A stretch of DNA of 37,159 nucleotides from assembly GCA_024860865.1 (NCBI GenBank), contig JACRDV010000029.1:1-37159 (forward strand), in the 5' to 3' direction. Shown here one piece after another: positions 1 to 7,072 of the stretch. A program made the position numbers and the translations under genes. Source of the DNA: Methanobacteriota archaeon. GTDB lineage: Archaea; JACRDV01. Positions within the stretch are counted from its first letter, which is position 1. Each line of letters opens with the position of its first letter. The notes under the pieces were generated by a model that was not told the origin of the DNA, did no database searches, and saw nothing but the letters and a program-made list of their open reading frames with translations.

Positions 1-2
1 CG

Positions 3-74
3 AGTGCTTTGATCGGATTTGTTTCAATCGCTTTTGCATCCGCTATTGTACTCTATAGGAAACTCAAATATTAA
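3..74 (+). CDS. C-terminal tail of a membrane-anchored protein (partial, 5' cut by window)
   Basis: Only the last 23 codons are present, ending in TAA. They encode one hydrophobic helix (roughly SALIGFVSIAFASAIVLY) followed by a short basic tail, RKLKY. This is the layout of a C-terminal membrane anchor with a cytoplasmic basic end. The octahaem cytochrome at 4028-5461 ends the same way, so this may be the tail of another exported redox protein, but that is inference. The other two plus-strand frames close early in this stretch, which supports the reading. Nothing more can be said without the upstream sequence. Confidence 0.45.
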   Translation, partial: SALIGFVSIAFASAIVLYRKLKY

Positions 75-387
75 TATTAAATTAAAATAGATGAGAGGGA
101 TAAGCGCCTTCTCTTCTACCTTTTTTATTTCAAATTCTAAGATATTTTTGCATTAATAAGAAATATAGAAACTTTAGGTTTCATTAGGAATATTTAAATT
201 ATTCTCTCTTTTTTCTTTTTAAATTAACTTATTCTATATGAAGATAACTAAAAAAGAAATCCAATTATGCAATATTACAAATCATTTTAATTAATTTCGA
301 ATTATAAAAAATTTATTTGCATATCTAGCTATAAAATATTACTGTATTTTTATAACTAAAAAAATTAATCAACTAAAATAAATAATT
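75..387. other. AT-rich gene-free stretch
   Basis: About 310 bases of very AT-rich sequence between the cut-off membrane protein and the small cytochrome gene. I see no open frame with a ribosome binding site, no RNA gene signature and no clear repeat. It probably holds the terminator of the upstream gene and the upstream promoter region of the cytochrome. Confidence 0.5.
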
Positions 388-395
388 TTTATATA
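388..395 (+). promoter_or_regulatory. Candidate TATA box for the small cytochrome gene
   Basis: TTTATATA lies about 25-30 bases before the ATG at 419. That is the archaeal TATA-to-start distance, so the transcript would be leaderless or nearly so. This supports 419, rather than 490, as the original start of the gene. Confidence 0.4.
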
Positions 396-418
396 AGTCT
401 CTAGTGAATAGAAATAGC

Positions 419-696
419 ATGCAAAAAAATAAAACTATTAAATTAGTCATCCTCGTTACAATTGTGGCAATATTATTTCTAGTAATTGGATGATAAACCC
501 ACCACCAACTACAGAAGGAGAGATGCTATATAAAGAAAAATGTAGCAAGTGCCATGAGTTGAGGCCTCCTTTACGGCACACTGCTAACGAATGGCCGACT
601 ACTGTAGATAGAATGCAGTCCAAGGATCCTTTGTGGATTTCAGATACTGAGAAAGAGAAAATTCTAGCATATCTCCAAGCAAACGCGAGAAAATGA
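419..696 (+). pseudogene. Monohaem c-type cytochrome lipoprotein, frameshifted at the lipobox
   Basis: Two overlapping frames look like one gene. Frame A (419-493) encodes a classic lipoprotein signal: MQKNK, a long hydrophobic helix, and the end LFLVIG, then TGA. Frame B (490-696, 68 aa) starts in the ATGA overlap. It continues with INPPPTTEGEMLYKEKCSKCH, a proline linker and one haem-binding CxxCH, then an alpha-helical cytochrome c-like fold. Adding one base at 491-493 would read VIG-C-INPPP, placing the lipobox cysteine exactly where expected. A mature protein would be a small lipid-anchored haem c carrier outside the membrane. Either a base is missing (mutation or assembly error) or a minus-one frameshift joins the frames. 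Without the signal, frame B alone could not receive haem outside the cell. Confidence 0.6.
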
Positions 697-733
697 ATCG
701 TGTAAAAATTTTCATTTTAAGCTGTTTTCACTC

Positions 734-1252
734 TCATGCAATATAACTCATGCTAGACTTATCGAAATCAGGCACCATTTCAATATAAAGTTCTGGTTCT
801 TCTTGTGGCTGCCAGCCTAATTGCCAATCTAATGCTGGATATAATTTCTTGAAAAATTCTGTTGGATTTTTCGAAACTAGTGTAACTAAGTGGTTGGGAC
901 CAAACAAATCGAGAGCGATCTTGTATGCTATCTCCTCAGTTCTATTTTCATCGATATTTCCTAAGGAGTGAATATACTCATGGAGCAAAATATAGAACGC
1001 ATAAGGTTTAAAAAAAGAAGGATCCGCTTCATTGATTAACTTGAGAAGACTTTTATTCATAACAATAATATTTGATCCAACTGGATAAAATGCCCCAATA
1101 AAATAGCCTTTCCTAAAGCCTAGTTCGGCTAGACCTAGCGTTAGTCCAGCCCTTCCAAATCCGTAGATTTTCCGAACAGCATCCTTGACTATTTCAAAAA
1201 TATCCGCTAAACTACCCGCCTGATCGAGTCGCTCGGCGAATGACTTTACCAC
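734..1252 (-). CDS. Putative HExxH zinc metallopeptidase (ImmA/zincin-like), 172 aa
   Basis: The key motif is LLHEYIHSLG at residues 89-98, with H91, E92 and H95 as likely zinc ligands and catalytic base. An acidic helix at residues 104-117 (RTEEIAYKIALDLF) follows and could supply the third ligand (E106 or E107). This spacing resembles ImmA/IrrE-type peptidases, where a glutamate-rich EExA helix follows HExxH. The overall match to any named family is not certain. There is no signal peptide, so it should act in the cytoplasm. The start is GTG, preceded by a GGTGGATT ribosome site. It is transcribed away from the HTH gene at 1343, and its promoter is the 61-bp operator module at 1270-1330. Cleavage of the neighbouring regulator is a natural hypothesis, not shown. 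Confidence 0.6.
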   Translation of the reverse strand: MVKSFAERLDQAGSLADIFEIVKDAVRKIYGFGRAGLTLGLAELGFRKGYFIGAFYPVGSNIIVMNKSLLKLINEADPSFFKPYAFYILLHEYIHSLGNIDENRTEEIAYKIALDLFGPNHLVTLVSKNPTEFFKKLYPALDWQLGWQPQEEPELYIEMVPDFDKSSMSYIA

Positions 1253-1269
1253 TTAATCCACCTTTTTTG

Positions 1270-1330
1270 TTTTTTAACGCTGTTAAAAATAAAAAGGAAC
1301 AATATTATATATAAAGTTAACGCCGTTAAA
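1270..1330 (-). promoter_or_regulatory. Operator-TATA-operator module, copy A (divergent promoter)
   Basis: Two 13-bp palindromes, TTAACGCTGTTAA at 1274-1286 and TTAACGCCGTTAA at 1317-1329, flank a TATA-rich core. Their centres are 43 bp apart. Read on the minus strand, the first 23 bases and 20 of the last 21 are identical to the element at 1843-1903. The palindrome near 1280 should overlap the start of transcription of the HExxH gene. The palindrome near 1323 should lie between the TATA box and the start of the HTH gene. A protein bound at both sites could block both directions. The HTH protein at 1343 is the obvious candidate binder. Confidence 0.7.
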
Positions 1331-1342
1331 CATGGTGATAAT

Positions 1343-1735
1343 TTGAAACCTCCATGTATGGTCGTTGTTACACAAATTTTACCTGCAATCAGAGTTATGG
1401 TGGCAAGAGAGTTAGTATACAACCATGGCTTAAAGCCAATAGAAGCCGCAGTCAAAATGGATGTTACGCCAGCGGCTATAACCCAGTATATTAAAGGTCT
1501 CCGAGGAAAATACCCGATAGAAACGATTGAGAAATCCAGAAAAGCAAAGAAAATTATATCAGAATTAACTATTGAGCTTGTAAAGGATGAAGTAGACATT
1601 ATATTTGTTTTAAATATGTTATGCAAAGCTTGCAAAGCCATTAGTTCTGAAGGCCTTCTTTGTGATCTACATAAAGAGCTAATGTTAAGTCTTAGAAAGC
1701 ACAAATGCAAAATTTGCCCCATGCTTATAAGGTAG
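1343..1735 (+). CDS. HTH transcriptional regulator with C-terminal Cys cluster, 130 aa
   Basis: Residues 15-52 form an XRE-like helix-turn-helix: LVYNHGLKPIEAAVKMD, then VTPAAITQYIKGLRGK as the recognition helix. The C-terminal part is a short helical domain with cysteines at C94, C97, C107, C122 and C125 (CKAC, CDLH, CKIC). These could bind zinc or an iron-sulphur cluster. This resembles the archaeal predicted-regulator group COG2522 as I know it. The start is TTG at 1343, because GGTGAT at 1334-1339 is well placed for it; the next ATG is at residue 6. Operators lie on both sides of the promoter, so autoregulation is likely. The metal or cluster site could make it a redox or metal sensor; that is inference. 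Confidence 0.7.
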   Translation: MKPPCMVVVTQILPAIRVMVARELVYNHGLKPIEAAVKMDVTPAAITQYIKGLRGKYPIETIEKSRKAKKIISELTIELVKDEVDIIFVLNMLCKACKAISSEGLLCDLHKELMLSLRKHKCKICPMLIR

Positions 1736-1842
1736 AAATCTTTTAATTGCTAAATTAACCCAAGAATTCGATCTTGTATTTTTATGGAATTTTGTATTTT
1801 TAAAAAAAATTCTTTTATATTTATAATAACTTGTTTATTAAA

Positions 1843-1903
1843 TTTAACGGCGTTAACTTTATATACATTTTTAGAGTAAATTATTTTTAACAGCGTTAAA
1901 AAG
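1843..1903 (+). promoter_or_regulatory. Operator-TATA-operator module, copy B
   Basis: TTAACGGCGTTAA at 1844-1856 is followed directly by CTTTATATA (TATA box). TTAACAGCGTTAA at 1887-1899 follows 43 bp further on, centre to centre. Transcription should begin inside the second palindrome, 12 bases before the ATG at 1912. It matches copy A (1270-1330, minus strand) at both ends with a 17-base variable spacer, so the two genes should be co-regulated. Confidence 0.7.
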
Positions 1904-1911
1904 TAATAAAT

Positions 1912-3570
1912 ATGCCCGATAAAATCTATTTAAAAGGCTTTCCAGAAATCATGAGATTTAAACTAACAGATGATGTTCGCAATGAGATTTTTGCTGAAGC
2001 ATTTGAAAAAATGAGAGAGCAATATTTAGACGTGAGTGATTTATTAACAAATGAATCCTCAAATCACACCTTATATGGCCAATCTATACACGAGTTTGTT
2101 TTTGGAAGATTTGAAGGTAGAATTTTAAAAGTGTTAGAAGAAGCGCCTTCAACCGGCATTGAAATAGTCCAAAAAACAGGACTATCTCCAAATACTTTTC
2201 GCCATAAAATTGCAGAATTGAAAAGAAAGGGAATGATCGAACGAAGAAATGGCAAATATGGATTTATAAAGAATCCATTCGATCTAATTAAGTTCTCAGA
2301 AATAGGAAAAACTGGCAGCTTAGCACCTACACAACGTAGAAAAAAATTTCTTTCTAAAAATGATGTTAAACTTGCGATATATCTGTGGCCAAAATATAGA
2401 AAAGCATGTGCTGAGGTAGGTATCAGTCCTCTAGTCTCAAAATACGCAATAACTTATCATAATATTTTCTGTCTTGCTAATGCTATCAAAAAGTGGAGAA
2501 AAGGAAAAAACGCAACTCCAAAATGGGCCCTGATAGCATTAACAGACCTAACTCAAAAAGCAAATGAATTAAATGAGGAAGGTATAATCCAGAGCTATTG
2601 TTTGCCGGCAAGTACTCCTATAATTCCTTTTTATAATGGAAAATACAAAATTCCAATCGAAGCTGGAGAAGATTTAGACATAATAGCTATCAAACTATTG
2701 GCAAAAGGTTCAGCAAATGGAACAACTTATAACCATAAAAATAAGGAAAAATTTTTTGAAAGACTTCATGATCTTTTTGGATTTTTTGAAACTAAAAGAA
2801 ATAAAGGAGTTCCAACAACAATTCTGGAGATAATTAAAAAGCACTATAATATTCAAAATTTTGATAAAAAAGAAGCTAAAATTCCTTTAATAATAACTGA
2901 AAAATTAGAGAAATTAAAAGGCTACGAAAAGATAAAATATGAACTGAATTTATTAAAGGGAATAACCGAGCTGAGCAGCAACTATAAGGGATATTTTGAT
3001 CTAACATCTCAATCAAAGGATTTTCTAATTGGCGTATCTAAAATCGTGGAAGATTTAGGATTAGGAAAACTAACTATAATGAAAAAATTAAATAGACCTC
3101 ATTATCGATGTATGATTCCTTCTAAGAAAATTAATTTGCTACAACAAAAGGAGTTGCAATTGAAGAAATTATATGAAAACATAGAGCGAATATATCCAGA
3201 CTTTGAAATTTGGAATAAAATACCCTTAAACACAATAATAGAAAGAGCAAGGAGAAAAGACGTATTAAAATTAACACCAATAGAAGTTTTGCAACAATCC
3301 TGCAAAGAAGAGCTTTCCGATTATCTAGGTTTGATTTTAGATAGCATTAAGCGAAACACGAATAAATATATCCATAATTTTCTAGGAAAAAAGATAAACA
3401 CCTTAGAACTCCAAAAAGAAATGACAAATTATTACTGGAATAACAAAAAAATACCAAGCGCTAGAAGCGTAAAAGAATATCTGAATATGATTGAAACTAC
3501 TGGAGCAAGTGTAGATTCTGAAAAAACTTTATCTCGTTTAGGTTCTTCTTCAAATTTATTAAAACTTTAA
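1912..3570 (+). CDS. Winged-helix protein of unknown function, 552 aa
   Basis: I do not recognise the family. After a helical start (residues 1-65) comes a winged helix at about 67-118: FEGRILKVLEEAPSTGIEI, then a recognition helix near LSPNTFRHKIAELKRKGMIE, then the wing and FIKNP. The remaining 430 residues are lysine-rich, soluble and mixed alpha/beta, with no membrane segment or signal peptide. A segment near residues 252-290 (DLDIIAIKLLAKGSANGTTY) and RPHYRCMIPSKK near 400 look like conserved patches. They are faintly reminiscent of LAGLIDADG-type DNA-binding proteins, but I would not assign that. It shares a near-identical promoter with the HExxH gene at 734-1252. It may therefore be the effector of that regulatory module. 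The AT and lysine bias is stronger than in neighbouring housekeeping genes. Confidence 0.65.
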   Translation: MPDKIYLKGFPEIMRFKLTDDVRNEIFAEAFEKMREQYLDVSDLLTNESSNHTLYGQSIHEFVFGRFEGRILKVLEEAPSTGIEIVQKTGLSPNTFRHKIAELKRKGMIERRNGKYGFIKNPFDLIKFSEIGKTGSLAPTQRRKKFLSKNDVKLAIYLWPKYRKACAEVGISPLVSKYAITYHNIFCLANAIKKWRKGKNATPKWALIALTDLTQKANELNEEGIIQSYCLPASTPIIPFYNGKYKIPIEAGEDLDIIAIKLLAKGSANGTTYNHKNKEKFFERLHDLFGFFETKRNKGVPTTILEIIKKHYNIQNFDKKEAKIPLIITEKLEKLKGYEKIKYELNLLKGITELSSNYKGYFDLTSQSKDFLIGVSKIVEDLGLGKLTIMKKLNRPHYRCMIPSKKINLLQQKELQLKKLYENIERIYPDFEIWNKIPLNTIIERARRKDVLKLTPIEVLQQSCKEELSDYLGLILDSIKRNTNKYIHNFLGKKINTLELQKEMTNYYWNNKKIPSARSVKEYLNMIETTGASVDSEKTLSRLGSSSNLLKL

Positions 3571-3716
3571 AATATATGCAATGCTTGAGTTATCATGTTA
3601 ACTTTTTATGAGTCTCTAAAATCAAACAGAATAAGCAATTTGGACAGCAAGTTTCTTTTCTATAAGGACCATAAAAAATATATTATACTTCGATGATGTT
3701 TTTTGGAGTGATTAAA

Positions 3717-3947
3717 ATGCCATTTTTAGTAAGGATTAACCATGAAACTTGTAATGGGAACGGAGAATGCTTTAATAGTTGCCCAGCGGGCGTTTTTGAG
3801 GCATCTCACGATGGAAAGTGTTGGGTTGGCGGAGAGAAGTCAATGGAAGGAAATCTTCAGAAAGGCAGTAACGAAGATCTATGTGTAGGGTGTTTGGTTT
3901 GTGTAGAAGTATGCCCAACTAAATCCATCACGGTGACTGAAAAATAA
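3717..3947 (+). CDS. Ferredoxin with one altered cluster site, 76 aa
   Basis: This is a small cytoplasmic electron carrier. The second site is complete: C56, C59, C62 and C66 followed by proline (LCVGCLVCVEVCP). The first is C12, C18 and C22-Pro, with asparagine (N15) where the second cysteine normally sits (TCNGNGECFNSCP). This would favour a [3Fe-4S] cluster or an unusual fourth ligand. An insertion of about 25 residues between the sites contains an extra cysteine, C35, which could substitute. I start the protein at ATG 3717 because GGAGTGAT at 3705-3712 precedes it. The longer frame from 3693 has no such site. It converges with the octahaem cytochrome gene; a functional link is possible but not shown. 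Confidence 0.8.
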   Translation: MPFLVRINHETCNGNGECFNSCPAGVFEASHDGKCWVGGEKSMEGNLQKGSNEDLCVGCLVCVEVCPTKSITVTEK

Positions 3948-3964
3948 CTGTACAAACAGAAAAA

Positions 3965-4020
3965 TATTTTTCCTAATTTTTTATTTTTGGATTTTAGGCA
4001 AAGCAAATAAAAATAAAAAA
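3965..4020. terminator. Convergent T-rich terminators
   Basis: A plus-strand T-rich run at 3965-3988 follows the ferredoxin gene. A run at 4005-4020 reads T-rich on the minus strand just after the octahaem cytochrome stop codon. Archaeal transcription commonly ends at such runs without a hairpin. Confidence 0.45.
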
Positions 4021-4027
4021 GGAGACT

Positions 4028-5461
4028 CTAACCAGTTTTTCTTCCTACAAGGATTGCTACTACAATTGCACTTATTGCTCCTATTACTATAGCTGCTATT
4101 GACAATGGATATGCTGCCGCAGCCTGTTTAACCCTTGTTTCTATTGCTGCCCCCTCTCTGATTTTTTTAGCCTCATCTTTTATGAAGTTTAGAGATGTTT
4201 TCATTGGCGCCCAGCCATACCAGTGCATATAGTCAGGGTTCATGTGAAAAGCTCCTTGGAAAGTTCTCATTCGGTGCTCTAGAAACATTCCGTAGAGTTC
4301 TTGTTCAATGGGAGATGGAGCTTCGTAAAATGTTAGCAAATCTGGATAGGCATATGCATAGTCCTTTGGCTTGGAAAGCAATCCATCTTTGTATAATTCA
4401 GCAACAGTGGATATGCCTTCAGCCATCAGAGCATCAGCTTGTTTTATGATAGCGTCTGCATTCTCTAGATTTTGCTTAGCATAATTTGCTGAATGGCATT
4501 GACCACAAACATTTAGCATAGCCTCCCTTTGGGCCTGCCATTCTTCTGCCGTTAATCTCGCAACCTTTCCAGCTTTAACCACATCCAGCCTTGCTGTAGG
4601 TTTCCCATCTGGGTCCAATACACCTGTTCCCTTAAGAATTATTGTTCTATAAGACATCCACTCCGAATCAGGTTCTGGTAACCTCACAGCTAAAAAGCCC
4701 CAAGATGTGATTACTTTATGGTTGCCATTTGTCATATGGCAGATTTGGCATGTCGGTGCTGGATATGGATTTTCGCTGAGGTGTTTGTTCCAGTCCCATG
4801 TATCACCTTGCATTGCATAAATTACACCGTGCTTAGAGGTCGAATACATTTCCCATTGAGGGTGATTAAAACCCATGTGGCATGGCAAACATGCTTCAGG
4901 TCTTCTTGCTTCAGCCGTGGAGAATTTATGTCTGGTATGACATGAATCGCAACTACCCATGCCATATCTATACTCTGGTATTCCTGTTTTATTCTTTGAT
5001 CCCATTTTGTGGCATCCTCCACAGCCTTTTTGACCTCCTATTATTGGCTTAGCTTGATGTGTAGTCCCCGGCATTGCATTCATGGCAATCCATGCGAGCG
5101 CGTGCTTACCCTCATTGAATTCTACTACCTTTGGAGCATGGCAAGCATCGCATGTATCTGGCGTCGGCATCTTTGCCTTTGTAAAATCAGCAGCTGAGGT
5201 ATGTTCTGACCCGTGGCAATTTTCACAGCTAATTTGCGATAAACCTCCAGCCATCTTGCTAGCTGTTGGATTCTGTATCCCAGGTGTTCCCATTGCGCCA
5301 CTTTGAAAGGCATCAACAATTTTTGGAGTTATTGTTTTATGGCATGCTATACATGGCGACTCTTCTGCAACTACTTGGGTAGTAATTCCTATTAAGAATA
5401 AAAGTGTCGTTAAAAACGTTACAATTAAAATTTTATTTGAAATTATATTTTCACTTCTCAT
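4028..5461 (-). CDS. Octahaem c-type cytochrome, hydroxylamine oxidoreductase (HAO)-like
   Basis: The protein has 477 residues with a signal peptide (1-32, hydrophobic core near 11-28). It has exactly eight CxxCH motifs, starting at residues 37, 79, 104, 147, 171, 191, 238 and 319. A helix at about 451-472 followed by GRKTG forms a C-terminal membrane anchor. Number, order and spacing fit the HAO/octahaem family. Members oxidise hydroxylamine or hydrazine, or reduce nitrite or hydroxylamine, outside the cell. By family analogy the fourth haem (CGGCH, 147-151) is the active site. Oxidising members have a tyrosine cross-linked to it. NPDYMHWYGW at 408-417 is the aromatic patch where an equivalent (Y411 or Y415) might lie, but I cannot align it. 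The direction of the reaction is therefore open. It is divergent from trpB2 and monocistronic. Confidence 0.85.
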   Translation of the reverse strand: MRSENIISNKILIVTFLTTLLFLIGITTQVVAEESPCIACHKTITPKIVDAFQSGAMGTPGIQNPTASKMAGGLSQISCENCHGSEHTSAADFTKAKMPTPDTCDACHAPKVVEFNEGKHALAWIAMNAMPGTTHQAKPIIGGQKGCGGCHKMGSKNKTGIPEYRYGMGSCDSCHTRHKFSTAEARRPEACLPCHMGFNHPQWEMYSTSKHGVIYAMQGDTWDWNKHLSENPYPAPTCQICHMTNGNHKVITSWGFLAVRLPEPDSEWMSYRTIILKGTGVLDPDGKPTARLDVVKAGKVARLTAEEWQAQREAMLNVCGQCHSANYAKQNLENADAIIKQADALMAEGISTVAELYKDGLLSKPKDYAYAYPDLLTFYEAPSPIEQELYGMFLEHRMRTFQGAFHMNPDYMHWYGWAPMKTSLNFIKDEAKKIREGAAIETRVKQAAAAYPLSIAAIVIGAISAIVVAILVGRKTG

Positions 5462-5481
5462 TTACAGGCAATATATAATTC

Positions 5482-5492
5482 TAAGATTTAAA
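5482..5492 (-). promoter_or_regulatory. Candidate TATA box for the octahaem cytochrome gene
   Basis: GATTTAAATC is about 22-30 bases upstream of the minus-strand ATG at 5461, consistent with a leaderless transcript. A second AT element (5470-5479) is too close to the ATG to serve that start. Confidence 0.3.
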
Positions 5493-5592
5493 TCATTCGA
5501 ATTTTAACCGTTTGGGCAGGGCAACTGGTATTAATATGGCTTTACGCCTGAATAAAAACCGATTTAAAGCGCATAGAAGAAATGCTGCAAAA

Positions 5593-5601
5593 TTTTATAA
5601 A
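5593..5601 (+). promoter_or_regulatory. TATA box of trpB2
   Basis: TTTTATAAA lies about 35 bases before AGGAGG (5634-5639), which precedes the ATG at 5647 by 7 bases. The expected transcription start near 5620 would give a short leader with a strong ribosome site. Confidence 0.45.
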
Positions 5602-5646
5602 CCACTGCTAAAGAATTACTGCTAATAAATGTTAGGAGGATATGAT

Positions 5647-7032
5647 ATGTACATAAAAGTACTGTTAGATGAAGATGAAATACCTAAGCAATGGTATAAT
5701 ATTCAGCCTGATCTTCCAAAACCATTACCACCTCCAATTAACCCAGCAACAAAAGAACCGATAGATCCTAAGGCATTAGAAAGAGTATTTGCGAAAGAGC
5801 TCGTAAGGCAAGAAGTAAGTCAGGATAGATGGATAAATATTCCAGAGGAAGTTAGAGATGTCTGGATGGCATGGAGGCCAACTCCATTCTATAGAGCTGT
5901 TAAACTTGAAAAAGCTCTAGGAACACCTGCAAAAATTTACTATAAGTATGAAGGCGTCAGTCCTCCAGGTAGTCATAAACCAAACACAGCAGTAGCACAA
6001 GCCTGGTATAACATGAAAGAAGGCGTTAAAAGGTTAACAACAGAGACAGGGGCTGGCCAATGGGGTTCTGCTTTATCTTTTGGCTGTTCAACTTTTGGTT
6101 TAAAATCAACAGTGTACATGGTAAAAGTTAGCTACCATCAAAAGCCCTATAGGAGAACTATGATGCAAACTTGGGGCGCTGAGGTGTTTCCAAGTCCCAG
6201 CGATAGAACTCAAACTGGGAAGAAAATATTGCAACAAGATCCAGATAATCCAGGTAGTCTTGGAATATCTATAAGCGAAGCTGTTGAGGATGCAGTAACA
6301 CATGAGGACACTAAGTATACATTAGGAAGTGTCGTGAATCATGTTCTTATGCACCAAACGATAATAGGTATAGAAACTGAAAAGCAATTTGAAATTGTAG
6401 ATGATTATCCCGATACGATTATTGGGTGTGTAGGTGGAGGGAGCAGTTTTTCTGGACTATTTTGGCCATTTTATTACGATAAAGTTTCTAAGAAAGCTCC
6501 GAAAGAAGCGGAATTTATTGCAGTCGAACCAACGGCATGCCCTAGCTTGACCAGAGGCAGTTATACGTATGATCACGGGGATACTGCTAGGTTTATCCCT
6601 CTAGTTAAAATGCATACTCTTGGCCACGATTTTGTTCCTGCCCCAATACATGCTGGAGGTCTAAGATATCATGGAGATGCTCCAACGCTATGCTTGCTAG
6701 TCAATGAAAAAAGGGTAAAAGCAAGGGCATACAATCAAGTTGAAGTTTTTGAAGCTGCCGTACTGTTTGCAAAGACCGAAGGAATAATACCCGCTCCTGA
6801 ACCTGCGCACGCTATAAAGGCAGTAATTGATGAAGCAATCAAGTGCAAAGAAACAGGTGAGGAAAAAACAATACTTTTCCTTTTGTGCGGGCATGGATAC
6901 TTTGACATGAAAGCTTACGAGGATTTCTTTGAAGGCAAGTTACTTCCTTATGAATATCCCGAAGAAAAAATTAAGGAATCATTAAGAAGGTTAAAAGAGC
7001 TCTATCCTTGGGCAGAAAAACTTCCATACTAA
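5647..7032 (+). CDS. trpB2: Tryptophan synthase beta-like protein TrpB2
   Basis: This PLP enzyme condenses indole and serine to tryptophan, or acts on related substrates. The long N-terminal extension ([13 protein letters not shown], residues 21-33) is typical of TrpB2 rather than TrpB1. The PLP lysine is K111 in [21 protein letters not shown] and the glycine-rich phosphate-binding loop [10 protein letters not shown] are both present. The length of 461 aa is normal. The start at 5647 follows AGGAGG at 5634-5639; the upstream ATG at 5629 overlaps that site and is unlikely. No trpA is adjacent, so the protein may scavenge free indole or work as a stand-alone enzyme. It sits 8 kb from the shikimate genes and has its own promoter and terminator. 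Confidence 0.9.
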   Translation: MYIKVLLDEDEIPKQWYNIQPDLPKPLPPPINPATKEPIDPKALERVFAKELVRQEVSQDRWINIPEEVRDVWMAWRPTPFYRAVKLEKALGTPAKIYYKYEGVSPPGSHKPNTAVAQAWYNMKEGVKRLTTETGAGQWGSALSFGCSTFGLKSTVYMVKVSYHQKPYRRTMMQTWGAEVFPSPSDRTQTGKKILQQDPDNPGSLGISISEAVEDAVTHEDTKYTLGSVVNHVLMHQTIIGIETEKQFEIVDDYPDTIIGCVGGGSSFSGLFWPFYYDKVSKKAPKEAEFIAVEPTACPSLTRGSYTYDHGDTARFIPLVKMHTLGHDFVPAPIHAGGLRYHGDAPTLCLLVNEKRVKARAYNQVEVFEAAVLFAKTEGIIPAPEPAHAIKAVIDEAIKCKETGEEKTILFLLCGHGYFDMKAYEDFFEGKLLPYEYPEEKIKESLRRLKELYPWAEKLPY

Positions 7033-7034
7033 CC

Positions 7035-7047
7035 TTTTTTCTTTTTT
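7035..7047 (+). terminator. T-rich terminator after trpB2
   Basis: TTTTTTCTTTTTT begins 2 bases after the trpB2 stop codon. It separates trpB2 from the DHH gene. Confidence 0.5.
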
Positions 7048-7072
7048 ATTAAATGTAGTAAATAATATAAGA

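Noticed and set aside
491-496. Recoding of TGA at 491 as selenocysteine or another amino acid to join the cytochrome frames
   Set aside because: The next codon in that frame is TAA, and the haem domain is in a different frame, so read-through cannot produce the protein.
1246-1722. Minus-strand 158-codon open frame opposite the HTH gene
   Set aside because: It has no ribosome site or family motif and covers the HTH gene and its operators; it mirrors the coding bias of the HTH gene.
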